This document shows positions 8,816 to 17,609 of a stretch of DNA of 64,000 bases, piece after piece. Position 1 is the stretch's first letter, and each line of letters opens with the position of its first letter. Position numbers and translations under genes: made by a program. Under the pieces are notes generated by a model. The model saw only the letters and a program-made list of their open reading frames with translations. It was not told the DNA's origin and ran no database searches. The stretch is from the NCBI GenBank assembly GCA_965657085.1, contig CBFHND010000001.1, positions 320,997 through 384,996 of the forward strand. Reading direction: 5' to 3'. Origin of the DNA: CBFHND01 sp965657085 (GTDB lineage Bacteria > Pseudomonadota > Alphaproteobacteria > Rhodobacterales > Rhodobacteraceae).

Positions 8816-9664
8816 TCATGTACGTCCCCGCTGTGACGGATGCCAGAATGTCACTGCCTTCTCCAACAGCGCCACACCGCCGTAAAAGGCCGACCCGACG
8901 ATGGCCGCCACCACGATCTCGGCCCACACCAGATCCAGCGCCAATTGCCCCACCGAGGTCGAGATGCGGAACCCCATGCCCCGGATGGGCGAGCCGAAGA
9001 ACTCGGCCACGATCGCCCCGATCAGCGCCAGCGTGGACGCGATCTTGAGCCCATTGAACACGAAAGGCATGGCCGCTGGCAAACGCAGTTTGATCAGGGT
9101 GGTCCAATAGCCCGACGCATAGGTGCGCATCAGGTCGCGTTGCATGGCACCCGAGGCCTGCAATCCCTGCACCGTGTTGACCAGCATGGGAAAGAACACC
9201 ATGACCACCACCACCGCCGCCTTCGACTGCCAGTCAAAGCCGAACCACATCACCAGAATGGGCGCCATGCCCACGATGGGCAGCGCCGCAACAAAATTGC
9301 CCACCGGCAACAGCCCCCGCTGCAAAAACGGAAAACGGTCGATGGCGATGGCCGCGGCAAAGGCCGACCCGCAGCCAATGATGTACCCGCTGAGCGCCCC
9401 CTTGATCACCGTTTGCACGAAATCCTCCCACAGGATCGCGCCCGACACCACGAAGCGCGCGGCGATCACCGACGGCGCGGGCAAAAGCACCGCGCTGATA
9501 TCGAACCCACGCACCACGCCTTCCCATATGCCGATAAGCGACAGGCCAAAGACGATCGGGATCGACAACCGCTTCATGCGCCCCGCAGGCGGCCGCGCCA
9601 GCCAGACGTTCAAGGCCCATCCGCCGATCCACACCACAATGGCAAAGACGATCCACCCCATCAC
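8816..9664 (-). CDS. ABC transporter permease (pyrimidine-type importer)
   Basis: 282-aa inner-membrane permease of the SsuC/ThiX-like family, with about six helices and the cytoplasmic EAA-type loop MRTYASGYWTTLIKLRLPAA that docks the ATPase. The N-terminal two helices (MMGWIVFAIVVWIGGWALNV) are extra relative to the core fold. Start ATGA overlaps the stop of the other permease, so the two are translationally coupled and probably form a heterodimer. Downstream is the binding-protein gene. Confidence 0.87.
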   Translation of the reverse strand: MMGWIVFAIVVWIGGWALNVWLARPPAGRMKRLSIPIVFGLSLIGIWEGVVRGFDISAVLLPAPSVIAARFVVSGAILWEDFVQTVIKGALSGYIIGCGSAFAAAIAIDRFPFLQRGLLPVGNFVAALPIVGMAPILVMWFGFDWQSKAAVVVVMVFFPMLVNTVQGLQASGAMQRDLMRTYASGYWTTLIKLRLPAAMPFVFNGLKIASTLALIGAIVAEFFGSPIRGMGFRISTSVGQLALDLVWAEIVVAAIVGSAFYGGVALLEKAVTFWHPSQRGRT

Positions 9665-10524
9665 GCCATCCCCATCCGGCGCAAAACGATCCGCTGCACC
9701 ACGCCGATGAACGCCACCAGACAGGCCGCCAAGGCCGCCGCCATGATCAACGCGCTCCAGATCTGGATGGTCTGCCCGTAATAGCTGCCCGCCAGCAAAC
9801 GCGCGCCCAATCCGGCCACCGCACCCGTGGGCAACTCACCCACGATGGCCCCCACAAGGGACGCAGCCATCGCAACCTTGAGCGAAGTGAACAGGAACGG
9901 CATGGACGCAGGCAACCGCAGCTTCCAGAACGTCTGTGACGCGCTGGCATTCCACGTGCGCATCTGATCAAGCTGCATCACTTCCGGGCTGCGCAGCCCC
10001 TTCACCATGCCCACGACCACCGGAAAAAACGACAGGTACATGCTGATCATCGCCTTGGGCAACAACCCCGAAATCCCCACTGCGTTCAGCACCACGATGA
10101 TCATCGGCGCCAAGGCCAGAATGGGGATGGTCTGGCTGGCAATCACCCACGGCATCACACTCAGGTCCATCACCCGGTTGTAGACGATCCCCACAGCCAA
10201 CAGCACGCCCAACCCCGTGCCCAGCGCAAAGCCCAGAAGCGTGGCACTCAGGGTGATCCACGAATGATAGACCAGCGACCGCTTGGAGGTGATCTTCTTC
10301 TCCACCGTGGTCTTCCAGATTTCCGCCCCCACCTGGTGCGGCGCAGGCAGCCGGGGTTTCTTCTGCGACCACGTGTCCGCCACCAGCTCCGAGAAGCCCA
10401 ACGTGACATCTGCCCGCTTTGCCTTGTCCTGCGCCCAGGCCGCATTCATCGGAATGGCCGCCAGGTACCAGGCCACGAAAATCGCGGCCACAACCGTCAG
10501 AACCGGAAACAGGGTGCGCCTCAT
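9661..10524 (-). CDS. ABC transporter permease (pyrimidine-type importer)
   Basis: 287-aa permease, paralogous to the neighbour. After the first helix comes a large loop of about 60 residues (AWAQDKAKRADVT onward), predicted to be periplasmic, then the core with EAA loop MRTWNASASQTFWKLRLPAS. Two different permeases with similar EAA loops imply a heterodimeric channel. It lies 51 bp after the ATPase gene and overlaps the next permease by 4 bp. Confidence 0.87.
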   Translation of the reverse strand: MRRTLFPVLTVVAAIFVAWYLAAIPMNAAWAQDKAKRADVTLGFSELVADTWSQKKPRLPAPHQVGAEIWKTTVEKKITSKRSLVYHSWITLSATLLGFALGTGLGVLLAVGIVYNRVMDLSVMPWVIASQTIPILALAPMIIVVLNAVGISGLLPKAMISMYLSFFPVVVGMVKGLRSPEVMQLDQMRTWNASASQTFWKLRLPASMPFLFTSLKVAMAASLVGAIVGELPTGAVAGLGARLLAGSYYGQTIQIWSALIMAAALAACLVAFIGVVQRIVLRRMGMA

Positions 10525-10575
10525 GCACGGCCCCCCTGCTTCATCTTGCCCGAAAAACTCCCCCCGGAGGGCCGA

Positions 10576-11352
10576 TCAAACATCATGCCCCGCCCTCAAT
10601 CCTTCACGCACCCGGTGCGCCACCTCCAAGAATTCCGGCGTGTCCCGAATGTCCAAGGGCCGGTCGCGCGGCAAGGGGCTGTCGATCACATCCGTGATCC
10701 GTCCGGGCCGGGGCGACATCACCACGATCTTGGTGCTCAGATACACCGCTTCGGGGATCGAATGGGTGACAAAGGCAATCGTCTTGCCCGTCCGCCCCCA
10801 CAGCTGCAAAAGCTGTTCGTTCAAATGGTCGCGCACGATCTCGTCCAGCGCGCCAAAGGGTTCGTCCATCAACAGGATATCCGCATCAAAGGCCAGCGCC
10901 CGCGCGATGCTCGCCCGTTGCTGCATGCCGCCCGACAATTGCCATGGAAACTTCTTCTCGAACCCGGCAAGCTCCACCAGTTCCAGAACCCGCGCCACGC
11001 GCTCCGCCTGCTCCGCCTTGGAATAGCCCATGATCTCCAGCGGCAGCGCGATGTTGCCCCCAATGGTCCGCCACGGGTACAGACCTGCCGCCTGAAACAC
11101 ATAGCCATAGGCCCGCGCCATCCGCGCCGCCTCGGGGCTGACCCCATTGACGGTGATCGTGCCGCCCGTGGGCTGCTCCAGATCGGCCATCACCCTGAGA
11201 AACGTGGTCTTGCCACAGCCCGAAGGACCGATGAACGAAACGAAATCCCCCTTCTCGATGTCCAGCGACACACCCTTGAGCGCGTGCACCGGGCCATCGT
11301 TGGTTTGAAAGGTCAGGTCGAGATTTCGGGCCTCAACGACATTCGTTTTCAA
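10576..11352 (-). CDS. ABC transporter ATP-binding protein (pyrimidine-type importer)
   Basis: 258-aa nucleotide-binding subunit powering the importer. Walker A GPSGCGKT (about residue 39), signature LSGGMQQR, Walker B ILLMDEPFGALD and switch histidine VTHSIPEA are all intact. It resembles SsuB/TauB/ThiZ ATPases, which pair with NMT1/THI5 binding proteins. It starts three bases after the stop of the small membrane gene, within one operon. Confidence 0.9.
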   Translation of the reverse strand: MKTNVVEARNLDLTFQTNDGPVHALKGVSLDIEKGDFVSFIGPSGCGKTTFLRVMADLEQPTGGTITVNGVSPEAARMARAYGYVFQAAGLYPWRTIGGNIALPLEIMGYSKAEQAERVARVLELVELAGFEKKFPWQLSGGMQQRASIARALAFDADILLMDEPFGALDEIVRDHLNEQLLQLWGRTGKTIAFVTHSIPEAVYLSTKIVVMSPRPGRITDVIDSPLPRDRPLDIRDTPEFLEVAHRVREGLRAGHDV

Positions 11353-11355
11353 ATT

Positions 11356-11820
11356 TCAGCCCTCAACTTTCCGAGGAACACGAAAGACGTACCAGGCAAC
11401 AAACGGCCCCACGAGCGCGGATATCACAGCCGGGACAAAGAATAATCCGGCAAACGAATTGAGGTCCGGGAGTGCGAGAGAACCAAATGGTAAAACACCT
11501 CCTAGCAATGCAACAAAGAAGGCACTTAACGCAGCCGCCATTGGCTCAGACAATTTTGAAGCAACGCATTTTCTGAAAACAGGCGGCCAAACAAAAAAGC
11601 CGACCAGCACGCCCCACCCCCACACCAATGGACCGAAGAGCAACCAACCCAAGACAGTTACAGCCAGAAACCCATCAACCAGAGGCGCAATCGCGGTCTT
11701 TCCTGACGCAATCTGCACGGCAACATACCCAACACCCGTAACGCAAAGTGTTAAGGGGACAACAAGATAACTGACACGCCACCATCGCGGATCTGCGGCG
11801 GCATCGGAATAAGTGCTCAT
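11356..11820 (-). CDS. four-helix membrane protein of unknown function inside the pyrimidine operon
   Basis: 154 aa with four hydrophobic segments and an Arg/Lys-containing C-terminus (VFRVPRKVEG). It fits snugly between hydA (4-bp gap) and the ABC ATPase (3-bp gap), with a GGGG-type ribosome-binding site before ATG 11820, so it is co-transcribed. Its base composition is visibly more A/T-rich than its neighbours, suggesting a later arrival in the operon. No family recognised; an accessory part of the importer is possible but unproven. Confidence 0.65.
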   Translation of the reverse strand: MSTYSDAAADPRWWRVSYLVVPLTLCVTGVGYVAVQIASGKTAIAPLVDGFLAVTVLGWLLFGPLVWGWGVLVGFFVWPPVFRKCVASKLSEPMAAALSAFFVALLGGVLPFGSLALPDLNSFAGLFFVPAVISALVGPFVAWYVFRVPRKVEG

Positions 11821-11824
11821 CCCA

Positions 11825-13285
11825 TCAAATCCCCGCCGGAATGTTCAGCGGATCGCGCTTGATCATCTTGGGCGCGGTCAGCTCCTTCCACTTCGACAGC
11901 GCCACATTGGGCGCGCCAAAGGCAGGGCGCGGCACGAACCGGCCCCGACCGGGTTGCGGCTGGCTGTTCTGCCCCCAGGCCCAGATCACCTCGCCCCGGC
12001 TCAGCGTATAGCGGCTCTGCGCTGTCACCTCGAAGCCTTCGAACACGTTGTAGTCCAGCACCGAATGATGGTTCGCAGGCGAGATCGTCTTGGTGATCTT
12101 CGGATCCCACACAACGATATCCGCATCCGCGCCCTCAACGATCGCGCCCTTCTTGGGATAGATGTTCAAGATTTTCGCAACGTTGGTCGAGGTCACGGCG
12201 ACAAACTCGTTGGGCGTCAAACGCCCGGTTTCCACCCCTTCGGTCCACAGCACGCTCAGGCGTTCTTCCAACCCGTTCGATCCGTTGGGAATGATCCGGA
12301 AATCATCGCGACCTGCGCGCTTCTGATCGGTGTTGAACGCGGCATGGTCCGTGGCCACCACCTGCAAACTGCCCGCCTGAAGACCCGCCCACAGGCTGTC
12401 CTGATGGTCCTTTGACCGGAACGGCGGCGACATCACCCGTCGCGCGGCGTGGTCCCAGTCCTTGTTGAAATACTCACCCTCATCCAGCGTCAGGAACTGG
12501 ATCAAGGGCTCGCCGTAAACCCGCATCCCCTTCTGCCGCGCGCGCCGGATCGCCTCATGCGCCTGCTCACAGGACACGTGCACGATATACAGCGGCACGC
12601 CCGCGCAATCGGCAATGGTGATCGCGCGGTTCGCGGCCTCGCCTTCGAACTCCGGCGGGCGGCTATAGGCATGACCCTCGGGCCCGGTAATCCCCTGATC
12701 GAAATACTTCTGCTGCATCTCGGCGACCAAATCGCCGTTCTCCGCATGCACCATGGGCAGCGCACCCAGTTCGGCACAGCGTTTGAACGACGCGAACATC
12801 TCGTCGTCCTCGATCATCAACGCGCCCTTGTAGGCCATGAAATGCTTGAAGCTGTTCACGCCCATGTCCACCGCATCTTTCATCTCGTTGAAGATGCTCT
12901 CGTTCCAGCCGGTGATCGCCATATGGTATCCGACATCCGAACAGATCTGCGGCGCGCTCTTGCGGTGCCATTCGTTGATGGCGTTCTTGATGCTGCCATC
13001 CTCGCCCGGCAGGCAGAAATCCACGATCATCGTGGTGCCCCCGACCGCAGCCGCCCACGTGCCGGACTCGAAAGTCTCGGCCGCCGTGGTCCCCATGAAC
13101 GGCATTTCCAGATGCGTGTGCGGATCGATCCCGCCGGGGATCACATAGGCCCCCTCGGCATCGATGTACTCATCGCCCTTGAGGTCTTCGCCAATCTGCT
13201 TGATCACCTCGTCTTCGATCAGCACATCCGCCTTCCACGTCCGATCCGCCGTGCAGACCATGCCGCCTTTGATCACCTTGCTCAT
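11825..13285 (-). CDS. hydA: dihydropyrimidinase
   Basis: Second step of reductive pyrimidine catabolism: opens the ring of dihydrouracil or dihydrothymine to the N-carbamoyl beta-amino acid. The 486-aa cytosolic amidohydrolase has the binuclear metal site HTH at residues 56-58 in GGIDPHTHLEMP, the lysine expected to be carboxylated at 153 (HFMAYKGALM), and later His ligands in VHAENGD and VHVSCEQAHEA. Length matches the family. Neighbours encode the preceding dehydrogenase (preT/preA), the next amidohydrolase and an importer. A Rhodobacterales-type repeat sits between it and the upstream small gene. Confidence 0.95.
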   Translation of the reverse strand: MSKVIKGGMVCTADRTWKADVLIEDEVIKQIGEDLKGDEYIDAEGAYVIPGGIDPHTHLEMPFMGTTAAETFESGTWAAAVGGTTMIVDFCLPGEDGSIKNAINEWHRKSAPQICSDVGYHMAITGWNESIFNEMKDAVDMGVNSFKHFMAYKGALMIEDDEMFASFKRCAELGALPMVHAENGDLVAEMQQKYFDQGITGPEGHAYSRPPEFEGEAANRAITIADCAGVPLYIVHVSCEQAHEAIRRARQKGMRVYGEPLIQFLTLDEGEYFNKDWDHAARRVMSPPFRSKDHQDSLWAGLQAGSLQVVATDHAAFNTDQKRAGRDDFRIIPNGSNGLEERLSVLWTEGVETGRLTPNEFVAVTSTNVAKILNIYPKKGAIVEGADADIVVWDPKITKTISPANHHSVLDYNVFEGFEVTAQSRYTLSRGEVIWAWGQNSQPQPGRGRFVPRPAFGAPNVALSKWKELTAPKMIKRDPLNIPAGI

Positions 13286-13307
13286 CTCATCTCTCCTGTC
13301 CTGACCC

Positions 13308-13353
13308 GCTTCTTTGGGTCAAAAATACTTTGGGGTCCGGGGCAAAGCCCCGA
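13308..13353 (-). repeat. Rhodobacterales-type intergenic repeat with hairpin
   Basis: Minus strand holds CGGGGCTTTGCCCCG (stem of six with TTT loop) followed by GACCCCAAAGTATTTTTG. From memory this GGGGC-TTT-GCCCC / CCCnnAGTATTTTTG arrangement is a common intergenic element in Rhodobacteraceae and may act as a weak terminator. Here it lies inside the operon, between the 106-aa gene and hydA. Confidence 0.55.
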
Positions 13354-13358
13354 AATGG

Positions 13359-13679
13359 TCAAACACTGGCAAAACAGCCCATCGCCGGCCCGTGCACCCC
13401 GATGTCCAGCGGCCCGAAATCGCTCTCCACGCACAGTGCAAAGTACCCCGCCAACGGCAGGTACACCACGCGGTAGGCCCCATCGGTGCGCGTCACCGTC
13501 CAGCAGGTCTGTGTGATGCCCCCGCTGAAATTCACCGTGGTCTCGTAGGGCGTGACCAAGGCCGTGCGGAACGCATCCAGATAGGCCAGATCCTGATCTG
13601 TCGCGACCTTCGCCTCGCGCATCTCCACCGCGACCATGTCCATGATCCGGTCGGCAATGCTCAGGTCCGGGTCGATCAT
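13359..13679 (-). CDS. small conserved protein of the pyrimidine operon, function unknown
   Basis: 106 aa starting at ATG 13679, which overlaps the stop of the amidohydrolase gene as ATGA; the longer open frame upstream is a shadow of that gene. The protein is cytosolic, with a helical N-terminus (SIADRIMDMVAVEMREAK), then a beta-rich part (TTVNFSGGITQTCWTVTRTDGAYRVVYLP) and a short C-terminal ALCVESDFGPLDIGVHG. I do not recognise the family. Translational coupling to the enzyme gene argues for a role in the same pathway. Confidence 0.7.
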   Translation of the reverse strand: MIDPDLSIADRIMDMVAVEMREAKVATDQDLAYLDAFRTALVTPYETTVNFSGGITQTCWTVTRTDGAYRVVYLPLAGYFALCVESDFGPLDIGVHGPAMGCFASV

Positions 13680-14926
13680 CCCACGATCTCCGCCGTTTCC
13701 ACAACCGCATGCATCAACACATCTGCACCCGCCGTGGCCCACTCGCGCGAAATCTCCTCCGCCTCGTTGTGGCTGAGGCCATCCACGCAGGGGCACATCA
13801 CCATCGCCGTGGGTGCCACCCGGTTGATCCAGCACGCATCGTGCCCCGCACCGGAAATCAGGTCCATGTGGGTATAACCCAGCCGCTCCGCCGCCGACCG
13901 CACTGCCGCAACGCACCCCGCGTCAAAGGCCACCGGATCGAACCCGCCCACCTTCTCAAACGCGACGTCCAGCCCCATGTCATCCGCGATCTTCTGCGCC
14001 TCGACGCGCAACAGCGCCTCCATATCCTCGATCACCGACAGCTCGGGGCTGCGGAAATCCACCGTGAACACCACGCGCCCGGGGATCACGTTGCGCGAAT
14101 TGGGATAGACATCGATATGCCCCGCCGCACCCACGGCGTGGGGCGCATGGCTCCAGGCGATCTCGTCCACCTTCTCCAGAATGCGCGCCATGCCCAGACC
14201 AGCGTTCTTGCGCATCGGCATCGGCGTCGACCCGGTGTGCGCATCCTTGCCGGTCACTGTCACTTGCGTCCACGACAGGCCCTGCCCGTGCGTGACCACA
14301 CCGATATCGCGGCCCTCGGCCTCCAAGATCGGACCCTGTTCGATGTGCAGCTCGAAAAATGCGTGCATCTTGCGCGCGCCCACCTCTTCGTCGCCCCGCC
14401 ACCCGATGCGCTGCAATTCGTCGCCAAAGGCCTTTCCTTCGGCATCCTCGCGCGCATAGGCCCAGTCCTGCGTATGAATGCCCGCGAACACCCCCGAAGA
14501 CAGCATCGCGGGCGCATAGCGCGTGCCTTCCTCGTTGGTGAAATTGGTGACCACGATGGGGTGCTTGGTCTTCACATCCAGATCGTTCAGCGTGCGGATG
14601 ATCTCAAGACCCCCCAAGACCCCAAGAACACCGTCATACTTGCCCCCCGTCGGCTGCGTATCCAGATGCGACCCGACATAGACGGGCAAGGCATCGGGAT
14701 CGGTGCCTTCACGGCGCGCGAACATGTTGCCCATCTGATCCAGCCCCATTTCGCATCCCGCCGCCGCGCACCACGCCTGAAACAGGGCGCGGCCCTCGGC
14801 ATCCTCGTCGGTCAGCGTCTGACGGTTGTTACCACCCGCCACGCCGGGGCCGATCTTGGCCATCTCCATCAAACTGTCCCACAGCCGCTGCCCATCAATC
14901 CGCAGATTTTCACCCGGTGCCGCCAT
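13676..14926 (-). CDS. Zn-dependent amidohydrolase, likely beta-ureidopropionase (N-carbamoyl-beta-alanine hydrolase)
   Basis: Third step of reductive pyrimidine degradation: hydrolyses N-carbamoyl-beta-alanine to beta-alanine, ammonia and CO2. 416-aa member of the hydantoinase/carbamoylase M20-type family. Metal ligands are visible: His/Asp in GSHLDTQPTGGKYDG, Glu pair in TNEEGTRY, His in HIEQGP and the late His in LSHNEAEE. ATG 14926 has GGGGGA four bases ahead; an ATG seven codons earlier lies closer to the operator. First gene of the long operon, 34 bp downstream of a RutR-type palindrome. Family members also act on allantoate; the operon context favours the pyrimidine substrate. Confidence 0.88.
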   Translation of the reverse strand: MAAPGENLRIDGQRLWDSLMEMAKIGPGVAGGNNRQTLTDEDAEGRALFQAWCAAAGCEMGLDQMGNMFARREGTDPDALPVYVGSHLDTQPTGGKYDGVLGVLGGLEIIRTLNDLDVKTKHPIVVTNFTNEEGTRYAPAMLSSGVFAGIHTQDWAYAREDAEGKAFGDELQRIGWRGDEEVGARKMHAFFELHIEQGPILEAEGRDIGVVTHGQGLSWTQVTVTGKDAHTGSTPMPMRKNAGLGMARILEKVDEIAWSHAPHAVGAAGHIDVYPNSRNVIPGRVVFTVDFRSPELSVIEDMEALLRVEAQKIADDMGLDVAFEKVGGFDPVAFDAGCVAAVRSAAERLGYTHMDLISGAGHDACWINRVAPTAMVMCPCVDGLSHNEAEEISREWATAGADVLMHAVVETAEIVG

Positions 14927-14960
14927 TACATCCCCCGTACAGGCCAATTCAGCCTACTTT

Positions 14961-14976
14961 TTGACCATTTGGTAAA
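14961..14976. promoter_or_regulatory. RutR-type operator in the rutR / amidohydrolase intergenic region
   Basis: TTGACCATTTGGTAAA matches the known RutR palindrome TTGACCAnnTGGTCAA at 13 of 14 specified bases. It lies 34 bp before the amidohydrolase start and 103 bp before rutR, so one site could control both directions. Confidence 0.75.
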
Positions 14977-15079
14977 TCCACGATTGCGCCCGAGGCATTT
15001 TCTGTCAAGAACTGGTTTGCACAGTTTGCGCCCATTGCGCATATCATGCTGAAAATTTCCGCAACCGGCCGGAGCCATC

Positions 15080-15691
15080 ATGCCCGAGGACACGCCCCGC
15101 AAGCCAAGCCGCATTCAACAGCGCAACCGCAGACGCATCCTTGATGCGGCACTCGATGTGTTTTCCGCGCACGGCTACCGCGGCGCGACCCTCGACCAGA
15201 TCGCGACCCAGGCGGGCCTCAGCAAACCCAACATCCTCTATTATTTTGATGGTAAAAAGGAAATTCACGTCACGCTCCTGAACCAGTTGATGGAAACGTG
15301 GCTTGATCCGCTTGTCGAACTGGACGCTGCCGGTGATCCGCTGGCCGAAATCCTCGCTTACGTGCACCGCAAGCTCGACATGGCGCGGGACCTGCCCCGC
15401 GAAAGCCGCCTTTTCGCCAACGAAATCCTGCAAGGCGCGCCGCGTATGGCGCCGCACCTCGCCTCCGATCTCAAACCACTCTTTGATGAAAAGTGCGCGG
15501 TGATTCAGGCGTGGATGGATGAAGGCAAACTGACCCCCAGCGACCCGCGTCATCTGGTGTTTTCGATCTGGGCGACAACCCAGCACTACGCTGACTTCGA
15601 AACGCAGATCAAAGTGCTGTCAAACGAAGACCCGATAGATGGCGCCCGCCGATACCTCGATACGCTGTTCCGCAGTGTTTTGAGCCCTTAG
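15080..15691 (+). CDS. rutR: TetR-family pyrimidine-responsive regulator RutR
   Basis: Repressor of pyrimidine-use genes that releases DNA on binding uracil or thymine. 203 aa: TetR helix-turn-helix about residues 15-60 (DQIATQAGLSKPNILYYF), then a ligand domain with the RutR-specific block PRESRLFANEILQGAP, DLKPLFDEK and FSIWATTQHYADFETQ, close to E. coli RutR as I remember it. It is divergent from the amidohydrolase operon, with the palindrome at 14961 between them, and a second palindrome precedes preT. Autoregulation is likely. Confidence 0.93.
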   Translation: MPEDTPRKPSRIQQRNRRRILDAALDVFSAHGYRGATLDQIATQAGLSKPNILYYFDGKKEIHVTLLNQLMETWLDPLVELDAAGDPLAEILAYVHRKLDMARDLPRESRLFANEILQGAPRMAPHLASDLKPLFDEKCAVIQAWMDEGKLTPSDPRHLVFSIWATTQHYADFETQIKVLSNEDPIDGARRYLDTLFRSVLSP

Positions 15692-15987
15692 ACGGGTTGA
15701 GTGGAACTGCGAACGTCGACTTTGAGCCCACAGCAGACGTCGTCTCCATGCGACCTGCACGGTATCAAGGCGAAGCCGCCGTGCATCGCCAGACCGCCCC
15801 ACCGGGCTGGCGATTTGTCTGACACGCGCGCGTCCCTCTGAGGGAAGACGTGCCTGGCAGCCATAAAGCGCGCCGAAGAACCACTTGTTCGCCATCCCGC
15901 GGTCTGGCGATACACGGCTCGCGTCAGGCGAAATAACAAATGTCCGCCACTCCTGCAAAGCAGACTCTCACACGCCTTAAACCGGCC
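15692..15987. other. intergenic stretch, no gene seen
   Basis: 296 bp between the stops of rutR and preA. Short open frames exist on the minus strand but lack a ribosome-binding site and resemble no protein. No strong terminator hairpin was found. Confidence 0.5.
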
Positions 15988-17292
15988 TCACTCCGCCGCT
16001 GTCGCCGCCGGGTTGTTCGGGTGCGTGGTCCAGTTGGCATAGTCCGGTTGCACCTCGCGCCCCGTGCGCGGATCGACAGCGCCCGCCGCCACCTCTTCCA
16101 TGGTGATGCAGCCTTCAACCGGGCAGACGTTCACACACAGGTTGCAGGCCACACATTCGGCGTCGATCACCTCGAATACGCGGTCTTCCGACATCGAAAT
16201 CGCCTGGTGCGACGTGTCCTCGCACGCCGCATAGCAACGCCCGCACTTGATGCAATCATCCTGGCTGATGCGCGCCTTGGCGATGTAGTTGAGGTTCAGA
16301 TATTGCCAATCGGTCGTGTTGGGCACGGCCATGCCGACAAAGTCGCCAATTGACGCGTGGCCCTTTTCGTCCATCCAGTCCGACAGGCCCGAAATCATTT
16401 CCTGCACGATCTTGAAGCCATAGGTCATGGCCGCGGTGCAGACCTGCACATTGCCACATCCCAGCGCCATGAACTCCGCCGCGTCGCGCCACGTGGTCAC
16501 ACCGCCAATGCCCGAAATGGGCAGGCCCGCGGTGTCGGGGTTGCGCGCGATTTCCGACACCATCGACATGGCGATGGGTTTGACCGCCGGGCCGCAGTAT
16601 CCGCCGTGCGTGCCTTTCCCGTCGATGCTGGGCTCTGGCGACATGCTGTCGAGGTTCACCGAGGTGATGGAGTTGATCGTGTTGATCAGGCTCACCGCAT
16701 CGGCTCCGCCCGCCTTGGCCGCAGCGGCGGGTTTGCGGATGTCCGTGATGTTGGGCGTCAGCTTCACGATCACCGGCTTGCTGTAGTATTGCTTGCACCA
16801 GCGGGTGACCATTTCGATGTATTCGGGCACTTGCCCCACGGCGGCCCCCATGCCGCGTTCGGACATTCCGTGCGGGCAGCCAAAGTTCAGCTCGATACCA
16901 TCCGCGCCCGTGTCTTCGACCAGCGGCAGGATCGCCTTCCACGCCTCTTCCTCGCAGGGCACCATCAGCGATACGATGATGGCCCGGTCGGGGTAATCGG
17001 CCTTCACGCGCTTGATTTCCTCAAGGTTGGTATACAGGTCCCGGTCGGTGATCAATTCGATGTTGTTCAGCCCCAAAAGGCGACGGTCCGCCCCAAAGAT
17101 CGCGCCATAACGTGGGCCATTGACATTGACCACGGGCGGCCCTTCGGATCCCAGCGTTTTCCAGACAACCCCGCCCCAGCCCGCCTCGAAGGCGCGGCGC
17201 ACGTTGTATTCCTTGTCCGTTGGCGGTGCCGAGGCCAGCCAGAAGGGATTGGGGGATGTGATACCCAGGAAACTACTTTTCAAGTCAGCCAT
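15988..17292 (-). CDS. preA: NAD-dependent dihydropyrimidine dehydrogenase subunit PreA
   Basis: Catalytic subunit that reduces uracil/thymine to the 5,6-dihydro form using electrons relayed from PreT. 434 aa: an FMN-binding dihydroorotate-dehydrogenase-like barrel (about 1-320) with the active-site loop NFGCPHGMSERGMG, and a C-terminal ferredoxin domain with two [4Fe-4S] motifs (CIKCGRCYAAC and CVACNLCVNVCP). Length matches the E. coli protein plus a short tail. It follows preT, with a small gene between that overlaps both. Control is probably by RutR through the site upstream of preT. Confidence 0.95.
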   Translation of the reverse strand: MADLKSSFLGITSPNPFWLASAPPTDKEYNVRRAFEAGWGGVVWKTLGSEGPPVVNVNGPRYGAIFGADRRLLGLNNIELITDRDLYTNLEEIKRVKADYPDRAIIVSLMVPCEEEAWKAILPLVEDTGADGIELNFGCPHGMSERGMGAAVGQVPEYIEMVTRWCKQYYSKPVIVKLTPNITDIRKPAAAAKAGGADAVSLINTINSITSVNLDSMSPEPSIDGKGTHGGYCGPAVKPIAMSMVSEIARNPDTAGLPISGIGGVTTWRDAAEFMALGCGNVQVCTAAMTYGFKIVQEMISGLSDWMDEKGHASIGDFVGMAVPNTTDWQYLNLNYIAKARISQDDCIKCGRCYAACEDTSHQAISMSEDRVFEVIDAECVACNLCVNVCPVEGCITMEEVAAGAVDPRTGREVQPDYANWTTHPNNPAATAAE

Positions 17293-17609
17293 TCGGTGAC
17301 GCCTCCTCTGCCGAAATGAGTTGTATGATTTGAGCGGTGTGCCGCGCGGCCTCGGGGGTAAACGCGAAAGGCCAGGAACAGATCACCCGGCAAGTCTTTG
17401 ACAAGTTCCGGCTTGGCCATTGCCCACCCGGCGACACCCAAGCGAGACCAAAAAGCATCGCAGGGCGAACCGCGTGAGGTCATGGAAGCCGTGTCATTCC
17501 CTTTTGCACATTCACTTAGATTTCCGAAGATGGTGGACCTGTCTCCGGCTGACATTTGCTGGTGCCAGATCGCGCTCAGGTCCGCTTGTATTGTATCTTC
17601 TGCGCTCAT
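17280..17609 (-). CDS. small protein between preT and preA, function unknown
   Basis: 109-aa frame whose ATG overlaps the preT stop as ATGA and whose end overlaps the preA start by 13 bp. The tight coupling on both sides is the best argument that it is real; no ribosome-binding site other than the preT end is needed. The sequence begins MSAEDTIQADLSAIWHQQM and has no clear domain, signal or membrane segment. The last 20 residues, which overlap preA, look arbitrary. It could instead be spacer with an accidental frame. Confidence 0.45.
   Translation of the reverse strand: MSAEDTIQADLSAIWHQQMSAGDRSTIFGNLSECAKGNDTASMTSRGSPCDAFWSRLGVAGWAMAKPELVKDLPGDLFLAFRVYPRGRAAHRSNHTTHFGRGGVTEWLT

Noticed and set aside
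15620..15958. Minus-strand frame between rutR and preA
   Set aside because: Overlaps the rutR 3' end, lacks a start signal and looks random.
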